A stretch of DNA of 64,000 bases from Hymenoscyphus infarciens (lineage: Eukaryota > Ascomycota > Leotiomycetes > Helotiales > Helotiaceae), in contig LLCB01000298.1 of the NCBI GenBank assembly GCA_001414345.1, forward strand, positions 1 to 64,000. Direction: 5' to 3'. The translations under genes were made by a program, and so were the position numbers. The notes under the pieces were generated by a model. That model had not been told where the DNA came from. It worked only from the letters and a program-made list of their open reading frames with translations, and made no database searches. The first letter of the stretch is position 1. Each line of letters starts with the position of its first letter. Shown one piece after another: positions 44,201 to 56,032 of this stretch.

Positions 44201-46620
44201 AATACTTTAGTAAAAGGCGTCTACTTTAATATATACTTTAAGAATCCTAAATAACTAGTAGCTAGAGGTTATATAGACTATATAGTACCTTACTAATTAT
44301 AGCCTATATTAATTATTAAGATATAAAATACTTTATAAGACTATTAATAGATACGCCTTTAAGAGCTATTACCTTTATACTCTAAGATCTAAGACATAGA
44401 CTATAATTAAGTATAAGAAAAAGAAGCTTAAAGTAAGAGTAAATAAAAGTATTCTAATTAGATATAAAGAGAATACTATCTATAGAATACTCCTCTCTAA
44501 TAGTAAAGTAATAAGAGTAAGCAACGTCTATATTAAAGAACAAATACCTACTAATTTTAACCTATATAGTACTAAAAGATACTACTTCTCTAAGTTAGAA
44601 AGTAATAAAAGTAGTAATAACGATAAACCTTACTAAAAGAAGCTTATAAGACTACTAATACTAATAAAAGTAATAGTATTAACCTTATAGAAAAGAATAG
44701 CTACTAATAGTTTTAATAATTATACCTTCGACTCTTCTATAAGAGTAGTATAACTAGCGAAATCTAGCTCTATACTAGCGTTATAACCTAAGCTATAGCT
44801 AACGCTTCTATAACGGATTACTTAAAACATTACTAGAGAATAGGAGTTCTAGGAAATGTATAATACTTTAAGAGAAGTCCTAGGCGTTATCTTTCTAGCT
44901 CTAGTAAATAATTAAAGATATACTATAGTAGAAGTACTATAAGTATAGTAGGTTATAAATACTAATATTAGTAAAAGCTCTAATAACGAATTAATACTAC
45001 TACCTAGCTCTAATAATAAGAAAGAAGCCTAAGCCTTCTTTACTAGATATACCTTTATAAGCGCTATAAGACTAATAGAGCCTTATAAACTTAAAACCTA
45101 GTAAGAAGCCTACTAGAGTAGCTAGTAGTACTTCTAGAAACTAGCTACTTAAGAAGAATATGATTTACTAATAGATAATAGTATATAGAGAATAGTTAGT
45201 TACTTTAAGAATTAAAAAGTCTTATATAAGTAATAGGTATAATAATATAAAAGAGGAGACAATAGTAGTATTACTTATTATAGAGCTTGCTATATAATTA
45301 AGAGTTTTAAATAAAAAGAGAGAATTAACTTCTTTAAAACTTTTATATCTATTATTAAACCTATAAGCTATAAGGTAATCTTTACTATTACTACTACTCT
45401 AGATTAAGAGATTAAATAAATAGACGTTAAGACCGCTTTTCTCTATAGAAATATTAATATCGACATCTATATAAAACAGCTAGAAGGCTATAATAATAGG
45501 ACTAGTAGAGTATATAAGCTTAAGAAGGCTTTATATAGTCTTAAGTAAGTATTCTAAGTCTAGTATACTATATTAGTAGACTTCTTAAAAACTATTAGCT
45601 TCTTATCTATCGACTTAGATACTAGTATCTTCTGTTATAGTAACGGTACTATTATAGCTATCTACGTCGACGACCTACTAATTACTAGATCTAATAAAAA
45701 ATATATTAAGGAAATTAAGAAGGCTTTAAGTAAAAGGTTTAAGATATTAGACTTAGAACTATATAGCTTCTACCTAGGTATGAAAATAGAATATAACTAT
45801 GCTAAAAGATTACTAAAACTATTATAATAAGAATACCTAGAAAAGGTTTTAGAGGAGTTTAGGCTTAGTAATACTAAAAGTATAGATACTCTAATAGAGA
45901 CCTTACTAAAGTATATAATATTATTAGAAGCGCTCTATAAAGCTATATTAGAATTTAGACGTAGATACTAATCTACTATAGGCTCTCTAATATATACTAT
46001 ACTAGGTACTTACCTAGATATAGTATATACTATATTAGTTATAAGTAGATTTACCTCTAATCCTAATAAGTACTATATAACTACTATAAAACGTATTCTA
46101 TAGTATCTTAAAGAGACCTTAAGCCTTTACTTAAGCTTCTAAGAGCTGCTAAAAGAACTCTAAGAATATACTAACGTAGACTAAGTAGAGGATTATAATA
46201 TAAAGAGATTAACCTCTAGATACGTCTTTAATATTAGTAATAGAGCTATTAGCTAGTTATCTAAAAGAAAAGCGACTATTATACTCTTATTCTATAAATT
46301 AGAATATATTAGGTAAACTCTAGCTACTAAGGAAGTAGTATAGCTATGAAAATTCCTTAAATAAGTCTACTAAAATCAGTACGCCTCTTTTATAGCTATA
46401 GTAATCTTTTATAATAACTAAGGTGTTATAGCTCTTACTAAAAACTCTAGAGTCTACTATACTTATATAAAGTATATTAATATTTAATAGTACTACTAGC
46501 GTAAGATAATTAATAGTAAAATTATTAAGCTATAGTATACCTCTACTAAAAAGTAAGTAGCTAATAACCTTATAAAGTCTCTTAACTAAACTAAATTTAT
46601 TATATTTTAGAAGTTAATCG

Positions 46621-48723
46621 AAGTCCTCTAAGATCTATTTTCTCTAATTATAAAGGATTTACGTAATAATACCTAATATTATAAATTCTAATTATAAATA
46701 AAATATCTCTTTACTATCTAAATTACTATAGAGCTTAATAGCTCTAACCTAAATCTTAGCTATATATAATATATACTTAAAAAGTTATAATCTTACGTGT
46801 TCTCTTATACTAACTACTAGACTTTTGGCTAGCTATCTAAAAAAAGCAACTTTAGTAAATAGATATATATATCTAAGCCTTACTTATATTCTATATAACC
46901 TTTTTATCTTCTTTTATTTATAAAGCTCTACTTACTATATTAAGACGTATCTTTACTCTAGTAAAGCTACTAAACCTTGTCCTAGGTACGAACCTATTAT
47001 ATATAACTACTAAATATACTAAAGACTTTAATAATTAGTATATATAAAGTATTAACTCTCTTATACTAGAAGTTCTACCTCTAAGTATACTTAGCGACTA
47101 GTCTACTTTTAAGAATATATATATATATTAGTAGATACTACTAGCTAGTAATAAATACTATAAACTCTACTATCTAAGTATTCTTACTAGTAAGCCGCGA
47201 TTACTATAGTAATTATTCTACTACCTTATTAGCTTTACTAATAGCTAAGAAAGGACTAACTATACTATCTCTAATTTATAGAAATTTAGAGTCTTTACTA
47301 ACTTCTTAGAAGAGCCTCTTTTTAAAAGCTAAAGAGTACGCTTAGGTATCTTCTATACTAAAAGCGAGAGGCTAGTTATAAACTCTAACTAGTATATAAG
47401 CTTATAGCACTTCTAAGATACTATCTTATAAAAATAAACCCTTAGTTTTTAACTACTTATTATTAATATAAATACTATTAACTACTACTAATAAAAACAG
47501 GTCTGCTAACTAGAGCTAATAAGTATATAGTAGTATCTTATTAAATATATTAAGATAGAAGAAGGACCTACTACTAAGTATACTCTTAACTCTATATAGG
47601 TACTTAATATATATAGTATAAACCTAGAGAATTAGAATAGCTAATACCTATATAAGATAATAGTATAGTTTATAGACTAGCTATATCTTAACTAAATAGA
47701 TAAATAGCTTTAAACTAACGAATATCTATAGAATAAATACTTTACCTTTAGTATTATACTCTCTAGGCCTAGGTCTATTAAGTCCTTTAGTAGTAGTTAC
47801 CTTATAGTACCAAAGAGGTATAAAAGCCTATATAGCTAAAGCTAAAGTCGTACCCCTAGTATAGCATCTAGTAGAGCCTCTAGCTAGGGATTAATATACT
47901 AAAAGATATCTTAGCAAAGTCGCTTCTAACCCGCTATTATAAGACTACCTAGTCTAGAAGCTAGGCCCTTATTACTAAAACGTCTCTAACTTAAAACACT
48001 GCCTCTACTATATTAAGAGACTTCTACACCTATCTCTAAAACTGTTAAGATAGTACTTAGGCTATTAGTAGATAAAGCACTAATAGTAGAACAACTTCTA
48101 GGATTATAGTAACTAAGGAAGGTAAATAGTAGAGAATATCTTATCTATATAGATAGCTTAATAAAGATAAGAGTTAAGCCTAGTACTAATATACTTAAAA
48201 GATATAATACGACTAAGCTATACGCTAATATACTTAAATACTTACTAGAATATATAAAGTATAACTCTAAATAGAGATCTAATCTATACTAGATCTTAGG
48301 CTATACTAGTAAAGCTAATACTACGCTAAGTAACTCGACTATAGAGAATATCTTAGTATATACTACTAATAGAGAATTTAAGGATAATAATAAGGCTAAT
48401 ATATTAGTATAACTTCTAGAGGAGTTATAATACTCTCCTTTCCTATCTTCCTTTTTTTCCTTCTTTTTATATTTATAACTAAAGAAGTCTACTAAGTATA
48501 AGTAACTCTTAGTTATATAAAAATAACTAAAGAAGTCTACTAGAAGAAGCTTCTTCTTATAAGCCCTGTTTATATATAGCTTAGGAGAAGGAGATGATTA
48601 TAAGCCTTAGTATAACTAATACTTGTTTATTCTTCTCTAGCTCTTAATCCTTTAAAGGTTTTAGCTATAGGTTTATTAAAGATAAGATAGTATAGCTTTA
48701 GGAGTCGTAGGATCGAAGAGGAG
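46621..48723 (+). other. Unexplained segment inside Copia-2
   Basis: 2.1 kb after the RNase H region and before the right LTR. Copia elements usually have under 0.2 kb here (Copia-1 has about 0.13 kb). From about 47,219 to 48,440 one plus-strand frame gives protein-like text if TAA/TAG are read as mutated Gln codons. TGA is rare in RIP DNA anyway, so this is weak support. It could be an extra ORF, a captured gene or a nested fragment. Confidence 0.5.
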
Positions 48724-48876
48724 TGTTAAATATTATAGTATATACTCTCTATAATACGCTATAATGTTGTCTCTCTAGCCTCCTAGATTATATACCTATA
48801 TAAGAAGGGGAGTATCCCTCTAAGAGAGACTCCTCAAGTAATACAATATAGGTTCCACTCACTATACCGTTTAACA
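48724..48876 (+). repeat. Copia-2 right LTR
   Basis: 153 bp, TGTTAAATATT...ACCGTTTAACA; the CA end is kept. Terminal repeats are TGTTRAAC/GTTTAACA. Confidence 0.9.
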
Positions 48877-48881
48877 CGGCT

Positions 48882-50024
48882 AAGAAGTCCCAATAAGACA
48901 CTCCTTTCGGTCTCAACGTCAACAGCAGCCTCATTATATATTACACAGAAAACCGGTGAGAAGAGGAGACGAGCAAACAAACATATCTCGATATATTGAA
49001 ACGAGACAGAACGAGAGATGGCGAGATGATAAAGTGAGATAATTTTTTTCTTATCGAGATGCTAAATGGGGTAGGTGACACGAAATTCTTCTCAAATGCT
49101 CTCGTGTCTGCTTGTCTACTCATTCCTTGTATCTCGCGTCTCTTGATTTCGCTCTGTTGGTTTTGCTTACTCGAACGACAGAGAGATTGGTGCTGCGCTG
49201 ACGAGATTCAGTATTTCTCAACAGTATTGTGCCAATCATCTCCTCTTCTCTTGAGTGTGTAGTTGGAGCTGGAAATGTAAATTGCTTTCGCTACCTCCGC
49301 TACCGATTTACCAAGGTGTTGTCAGCCGCATACTGCAAACGTACTCGTAAGTTCGAGAAAGGACGATTCGATATGGATGTCGTCTATGCCGTGCAACTGC
49401 CAAAAATCCTTCTTCGTTTCTTTTTATATTTTTCATAGGTCAGGATTTCATTTATGGTGGTCTCGAGTTACAGCTTGTTAGCTTTCTTCCCACGTGGTAA
49501 ATGTTGTTTGGCAGTTGGTGTAAGAGTGTGTAATTCATTTTAACTCCCTCTATTTCTCTCAATACCACGCTACTTTGCTAGTTTGCGTGCATTTCCAAGG
49601 ACTTGGCGATTTCTGGAACGGGAGGAGCCGAGCCAGAGGCGAGGTGAGAGGAGGGACGCCACTATTTTTTGTGTATGGTTACTTGGTTTGCTGTTTTTGT
49701 GGAAGGGTTGAGTGATGGGGCTTGTACTTGTGTAAGTTGAGTTGTCTGGGGAGAGGAGCTTGATTTTATAAAGAGTGTGGAGGGGAGTTTGGTGAATGAA
49801 TGGGTCGCAGAAATTGCGCAAGTTTTCTTCTTTTTGAGCAAGTTTCGATTGAGGAGAGGCTTGTTGGAGAGGAAGGATTAGTCGATGATTGTCGACTGAT
49901 CTTCTTAAATTAAGATATACATCTCTCCTGGCTGCTTCTCTTGTTTTGTTTCTTTAACATCAAACCGTATCCCAAACAACGCCTGTCGACCAATACTCGA
50001 CGTTGAGATACCTACTCGGCAAAT
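48882..50024. other. Intergenic, promoter of copper transporter gene
   Basis: 1.14 kb of balanced sequence with no supported gene; short frames here lack family features. TTTGGC/GCTG-like copper-regulator sites were not convincingly found by eye. Confidence 0.45.
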
Positions 50025-51318
50025 ATGGATATGGGAACTAGTATGAACATGGCAGCGACGACGAGTGCTATGGTTATGGGTGCTACGAGCACAGGCTCTG
50101 CTGCTGCTGCTGCGACGAGCAAGGCTACTATGAGTATGAATATGGGTGGTGGATCAAGTTGCAAGATTTCCGTATATCACCCTTCTTTTCCTCTCTCTAT
50201 CCCCTTTCCAAATTTGGATTTAGAAACTAACCTGACATAGATGTTATGGAACTGGTACACCATCAATGCTTGTACGTCTCCCTCTCCTCCCCTCTCCTAT
50301 CCTCTCTCATCTCGAAATCCCCTTTCCTCCTCCACAAAAAGCTCGTCTCCCAATGAATAAAGAAGAAGAAGAAAAGAAGAAGTCTAACACGAGAGAACAA
50401 GGTTTCATCGCCCGCTCCTGGCACATAACCTCCAAATCCATGTTCGCAGGCTCCTGCATCGGCGTCATCCTCCTCGTAATGTCGCTCGAATTTTTACGTC
50501 GCGCATCGAGAGAGTATGATAATTACATCTATCGACAATATCAAAAATCCCTCTCTTCTGCCAACCTTGTACCGTCTACATCCCCGAGTTCTTCTACATC
50601 CCTTCATACAGCCCCCAAAGGTGATGGAAGTGGAGGTGGTGTTAATGTTGGAGAGAGAGGAATTAGTGGTGGAAGTATGAAGATAGCTAGAGGATTCAGG
50701 CCGAATTTGATGCAACAGATGGTCAGGGCTACGTTTCATATGGTGCAGTTTGGTGTTGCTTATTTTGTCATGTTGTTGGCTATGTATTATAATGGGTAAG
50801 TACCTTCCTTCTTTTCCTCCTTTTCTCTTCCTCCTTTTCTCTTCCTCCTTTCCTCCCCTCCTTTTTCTTTTCCTTCTTTTCTCTTTGCGGGGAGCGGAGT
50901 TGCTGAGATTCGAATTTCGAAACTGACTTTTGAATAGTTACATCATTATCTGTATCATCATCGGTGCATGGCTGGGAGCTTTTGTGTTTAGTTGGGAGGG
51001 CATTGGGGGGTGAGTAATTGCCATTTCTCTTCTTTCCTTTTTCTCCTTTCTTCCCCCTCCTATTTTGTGGCTTGAAGTTTTTAGGGAACGTAGAAAGGGA
51101 AAGGGAAAGGGAAAGGGAAAGGGAAAGGGAAAGGGAAAGGGAAAGGGAAAGGGAAAGGGAAAGGGAAAGGGAAAGGGAAAGGGAAAGGGAAAGAGAAAGG
51201 GAAAGGGAAAGGGAAAGGGAAAGAAAAAGAAATTATTATGATGACGAGATGAAAAGCTAACTTCTCAAATAGTGATAGCAAGAACGGCAAGGACGAAGCG
51301 ACTTATTGCTGTGGTTAA
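50025..51318 (+). CDS. Ctr-family high-affinity copper transporter
   Basis: Five exons: 50,025-50,171, 50,241-50,271, 50,402-50,795, 50,938-51,009 and 51,273-51,318, 229 aa. Introns have GTATAT, GTACGT, GTAAGT and GTGAGT donors, and introns 2 and 4 have CTAAC branch sites. A Met-rich N-terminus (MDMGTSMNM, MSMNMGG) leads into LWNWYTINACFIARSWH. TM1 follows; TM2 contains the copper-gating M183-x3-M187 (VMLLAM); TM3 (mainly exon 4) has G200-x3-G204; the C-terminus ends in a Cys-Cys-Gly copper-transfer tail. The family imports Cu(I) as a homotrimer at the plasma or vacuolar membrane. Introns 3 and 4 are strongly polypyrimidine and polypurine respectively. Confidence 0.9.
51093..51231 (+). repeat. 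(GGGAAA)n hexanucleotide repeat inside Ctr intron 4
   Basis: About 23 near-perfect GGGAAA units (one interruption, GAGAAA) on the coding strand. It occupies roughly half of the 263-bp intron. It is a pure purine tract able in principle to form G-quadruplex or triplex DNA. Confidence 0.95.
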
Positions 51319-51914
51319 TTCCTTGGATTCTGAAATTTGTACATCGGTATTCTTTGCGAGTGGAGGAGTAATTAATTGGCTAGAGAAGCAAATTAATTGA
51401 CACAGCATGAGACTACGCAGTCACTGGCAGCAAAGAATGCGTTAGTGCATAGGTTTTGCAGATCGAGTAGATACAACCTTCTCAAAAGACCAATGAGTTC
51501 TTCATACACCCACTCCCTCTCACCTGTCTCTCTGTTTTTTCTCCCTCTTTCCCTCTTTCCCCCACGCCCCCCAAAAAAGGAAAGAAAAAACACCAACAAA
51601 ATTTTCGAGTTACCCCAACTCCAACACCAACCCCTCACTTCCATCATCGTCACCAATCAAAAACTCTTCCCACAGCCACCAACACGGAGAAAGAACACCA
51701 CAAGCCGAATGTCACCCTACCACGATAACACAACACCACACCACAACACAACACAACCAACCACCCCCCAACCAACCATTCAATCAAGCAATCAATCAAA
51801 TAATTTCTTCAACGGGAAGTTACATAGAGATGGATCTTGACGTACTTGCTTACTTACTGTATGTATATATGTATGTAGTAGAAACTAGTATATATATATA
51901 CTAGATAGAGTTAT

Positions 51915-51951
<37 letters not shown>

Positions 51952-52876
51952 CTCAACAATACAGAACCCCATTTAGTAATTTCGTAATATCAACGATGAA
52001 TCGGTAAAATTCTAAGAAGTATAGTCACTTAATCATACTCAGGATACAATTAAAGGGTTATAAAGAGTGAGTAATTTATTTCTAAGTTGTTTATTTCTAA
52101 GTGGTTTATTTATCTATCATATATCATATAACTATAACTATAACTATAACTATAACTATAACTATAACTATAACTATAACAAGTAGAAAAGTTACAGTAT
52201 ACATAAATCCATCTCATTATATCATCTACTCTCTCAAATCGCTATCACATACCCTCTCAAATCGGGATCAAATCCAAGGTTAGAAAGAAAAGAAAAGAAA
52301 AGAAAGACCACCGGCGAGTTTCGAAGATAAGCAGGTGGAAGGTGGAAGGTGGAAGGTTACAATAGATCTTATCTCGCCACTTTATTTCCAAGCTAATTGG
52401 GTGTTTAATATATAACAGGTGGGACTGTTAATCAATGCTGTTGTGCGACCTCAAATGCAGTGAGACGGGTGTGGAAAGCGGAGGTTAGTTGTAACCACCA
52501 ACCACCAACCACCAACCACCAACCATTAAACAAACAAATAAACGACAAGGATGAGATTCTCGCGTTGACAACACATGCATGCATGCATGCATATACATTC
52601 CTACACACCACCAAAATACGAGTAACCGAGTCCCAAACTGCAAGTCAAAAAATACGAAAAGGACCGCTCTTCTCCATCAGAAAACAATGGAGTTGCTAAA
52701 TAATCTCGTGATTGAGGAAGCATAGATATATACGTGTCAACTTCGCGACCAAGCAACCACATATACAAAGCCCTAGACCCTCCCTAACCTACAAGCTACC
52801 AAAGGAACAAAGCTATCAGATAAAGAAAGAAATAAAGAAACAAACAAAGCGCAAGAAAGCGCTACTACCGCCACCA
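51319..52876. other. Intergenic with several microsatellites
   Basis: 1.56 kb without a supported gene. It contains CA/ACC-rich DNA (about 51,720-51,780), (AT)n near 51,920-51,950, (ATAACT)n at about 52,128-52,180, AAAAG repeats near 52,290, GGAAGGT repeats near 52,336, (ACCACCA)n near 52,493-52,525 and (ATGC)n near 52,575. Confidence 0.6.
52128..52180 (+). repeat. (ATAACT)n microsatellite
   Basis: About nine tandem ATAACT units with no interruptions. Confidence 0.95.
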
Positions 52877-54935
52877 TTATACCTTCTCCTCCCTCGCAAA
52901 AGCAGTCAACCAGAATTCGGATTGGAAGAAGATCCCGTGACAGATGGAACGGATCGGTTTCAACGGATTCACAATATCAAAGTCGAAGTTGCGTAGAAGC
53001 TATTCCCAAGTTAAAATTAGTATCTCACACAAAAAAAACCCCCAGCCAAAAAAGAAAAGAAAAGAAAGGAAAAAAGAAAGATGAGCGAGCAAGGGGCAGA
53101 AGGAAAAGGAAGGAAAGGAAGAAGGGGGAGAGGATGTGACTTACCTCAACAAAAACCTTGTTCAACTCCATCATGGCCAAATTCTGCCCCAGGCACTGAT
53201 ACTTGCCAAAACTAAAAATCAACTGCAAGCACGCATCCATCTCCCTCCTCCTCTCGACATCACCCTCCAACCACCTCTCGGGCCGAAACAAATCCGCATC
53301 CTCGCCCCAGAACCCCTTGTCCCGATAGATCCCATAAGCACCATAGCCAATCTTGGTGCCGCCTGGTACGAAGAGACCGTTGATGGTGTCTCCGCCGGGT
53401 GGGACTTCCTTGGACATGAGGCCTACGACGGGGGGGAAGATGCGGAGGCCTTCGCGGATGGTGGCTTGGAGGTAAGGGAGGGTGAGGGCTTGGGCGTTGG
53501 TTATGGGGGTTGAGATGGGGGGAGAGGCGGTGGTGAATTCTTGACGGAGTTTTTGGTGAACGTGCGGGTGGGTTAGGATGTAGAGGAAGGTGCTGCGGAT
53601 TGCGGTTGCGGTTGTGTCTGAGCCGGCCATGCTGGGGGGATGTTAGGTTGTGTGAATGAGGGGTATATGAGAAGTAAAGATAAAATGGTCAAAGATAAAA
53701 TGGTCCACTTGGAAGGCGAATAAAGAGCTCGGTCATGAGGGGGATAATTGGTATTTGAGAATGGGAGTGGAGATGAAAATAGTCATGAGAGGAGGATGAA
53801 AAGGAGTTAACGCGAGCATCTTACATTTGGAGAATCGTTTCTGCCTCGGCCTCTTTTTGATTGAGTCCGTGAGCGATGAATGAACCTAACATGTCACGCT
53901 GAACCTTCTTCTTAGGACCAAAGCGTTGAGCGACGACTTTCTTCGTGATGCTAAGGAAAAGTAAGTCAATTGACTCGGAGGAAGAATATAATGCAAATCT
54001 CACCCAAGAATCTTTCCCAAACCAAGAGGATCCTTTTCCGAGGGCAGAGCAGCTTTGACAATACTCAACCTCAAGACCCAATTCAACCATGGAAAGATGG
54101 TCACCATCAAACCCGAAGCAAAGACCTTTTCAACTTCTTCAATGTATCCGTGAAGATCCACATCGGCATCGAGATATCCAAAGGGCTCCCGGTAGGCGAG
54201 GTCGGAGATAACATCGAGTGTGAAATACTGTACCTTTCTCCCCAGATCCAAGGGTTTATTTTCCGTGTTTGTAGATGTATATTTAGTCCGGATGAGTTTG
54301 ATGAAATTGGCAATATTCTTATCAATTGTACCTTCTAAATCGTCATTGTCTTTTCCGGCATACTACCACGTGTTAGAAGTGTGAAAAGAATATAAATTGA
54401 TCAAATTGACTCACACCAGCAGCCATGATAGCCCTCAGCTCCAGATGACGGTCCTCATCCCGAATAGAAGCAATACTATCCTGAACAGGATCGAATCTCA
54501 CGCCGATATACCATTCCGAACGACGATACGGAGAGCGAACAGCAAACATGCGGCGCAAAACGGCGGGATCACAGGTAACAAGGTCATTGGGGCCGACTCT
54601 TGCCAAAGAACCTATGTTGCATGGTTAGTAAGGTTGTCACGCTGCCATGGCCGGGGGGTGGATGAATCATAAAATCAAAAGTCCTCTTTACAGTACTTGT
54701 ACGTACCATACTTTTGATTGACCTCCTGGAAATCCAAGTGCATCCTCCCTCCCCAGACGCGACGCGCGAGCCACAGACGCGTCAGAGCAGCTAGTGTCGG
54801 ACCCTTGAAGTGCCTTAAACGGTGCCATGCTCGAAAGGTCGAGATGATGTATAATGTCAGCAGTGGAGTCAGGAAGCACCCGATCCAGCTGCCCATAGGC
54901 GGATTGAGGAGGAGAGATCTGAGGTCGATTGTCAT
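52877..54935 (-). CDS. Cytochrome P450 monooxygenase
   Basis: Six exons on the minus strand: 54,935-54,707, 54,611-54,415, 54,362-54,004, 53,950-53,825, 53,631-53,145 and 52,999-52,877, 506 aa. All introns are GT-AG and phases close exactly. An N-terminal membrane anchor (LLTLYII region) precedes LARVGPNDLVTCDP. Core motifs: I-helix AGSDTT (306-311), E364-x2-R367, FRPERW (419-424), and heme loop FSFGKYQCLG with Cys450. The sixth exon (LLRNFDFDIVNP...) supplies the expected last strand. It resembles pisatin-demethylase-like fungal P450s acting in the ER with NADPH reductase; the substrate is unknown. The gene is divergent from the methyltransferase with a shared 1.1-kb upstream region. Confidence 0.9.
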
Positions 54936-56032
54936 TGTGCAACGTGATGTTACAGCTTAATCTCTGGATGATGTGTGATGGACAGCGGCAGTTAGGTGGG
55001 TGATGTATGTTGGGTGACAATTGCAATTGTCAAAGGGATTTCATCTGCTTGTATGGAAAGTGATTGGCACTAGAGGGGAGGGTTCGTGGGGTTCGTGGGG
55101 TTCGTGGGCCATACTCCTAGTTGGAGATGTGCTCCGTGAACTACTCCGTATGCCATGCGATGTGGTGCTGTCTCTGGACTGGACGGGCATTGGTCGGTAT
55201 CGGGGGACGGGGAACAGTCCGAAGAAGCCGAATTGCTTGGACCGACATGCAACATGCAATCTGCTCTCAACCATGTTTCCATTTCCATCCTTTCCTTCCA
55301 TCCCGAGAAGAAGGGAATCCTTATCCTTATCGACAGGGCCTAAAAGGTGTAAAAGGTGTAAAAGGTTCCTTGGCAGGTGTTTCGTGGGACGGTGATACTA
55401 TCCCCCCTAATTACAAATTAGTAATCTATTTGTGTACGTACTTTACGCCTATGCGACCTGAGGTGACATTTCTGCCATTTCTGCAACGGGGGAACAAGGC
55501 AAGACACCGATTGGTCGTCCCGTGACTATTTCGGTTCTGCCCAGGTTTGTTTTTTTGCATCTGGAATATTCATCACCTCGATTAATTCTGTCACTTGCTG
55601 TATTGAGTCCAACCAACTTGCTATACTTACCACTGCGACAAGGAATACAACCCTAAGCTAAGGGTCAGGTCATGTGATGTGCCGGGGGAGTGCTGGGATT
55701 TGTTGGAGGGCTCCCGGTGAGAAAAGTGCCGTCTGACAGCGCCGCAAAGGCAAACTGGCCTTGGTGTCTTACTTTAGCTCAAGGCTGGCTTGTTCCGTGG
55801 TCGGCTATCCATTCAGAGCAGAGTATCCTATCGCATCCTATCGCATTCTAATCCGATCCGATCTGATCTGATCTGAATCCCCCGCAGAATATTCAGGCCC
55901 TGTTTTCTACCCTCGTGCTCCAGATCATCTACACCCTCATCCCGACCCGTACGCTCTCGATACTTTTACATTCACTCGAATCACACGAATCACACGAATC
56001 ACACTTCCCCCTTGGATCCATCACCTTGCACC
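54936..56032. promoter_or_regulatory. Bidirectional intergenic region P450/methyltransferase
   Basis: 1.1 kb between two divergent starts. It holds three GTTCGTGGG repeats (about 55,083-55,109), AAAAGGTGT repeats near 55,340, CCGATCCGATCTGATCTGAT near 55,855 and CACGAATCA repeats near 55,983-56,005. No ORF with family features. It probably contains both promoters. Confidence 0.55.

Larger units (their letters stand above)
41122..48876 (+). mobile_element. Complete RIP-mutated Ty1/Copia retrotransposon (Copia-2)
   Basis: 7,755 bp, two 153-bp LTRs, flanks CGGCC (41,117-41,121) and CGGCT (48,877-48,881), a 5-bp duplication with one C-to-T change. Plus-strand domains in Copia order: protease-like region and LYSI/FTRTKAILLLNVYYI about 43,250-43,450; integrase about 43,700-44,450; reverse transcriptase about 45,300-46,050 (DVKTAFLYRNI, IAIYVDDLLIT, FYLGMKIEY); RNase H about 46,180-46,620. 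All frames have many TAA/TAG, so it is inactive. About 2.1 kb between RNase H and the right LTR is not explained by standard Copia genes. Confidence 0.92.

Noticed and set aside
51018..51260. 80-codon repeat frame (Arg/Glu repeat) in (GGGAAA)n
   Set aside because: It is intronic purine repeat DNA in the copper transporter; the frame is open only because the repeat unit has no stop.
52128..52180. (ATAACT)n as interstitial telomere or CRISPR-like repeat
   Set aside because: Perfect hexamer without spacers and not the fungal telomere unit; an ordinary microsatellite.
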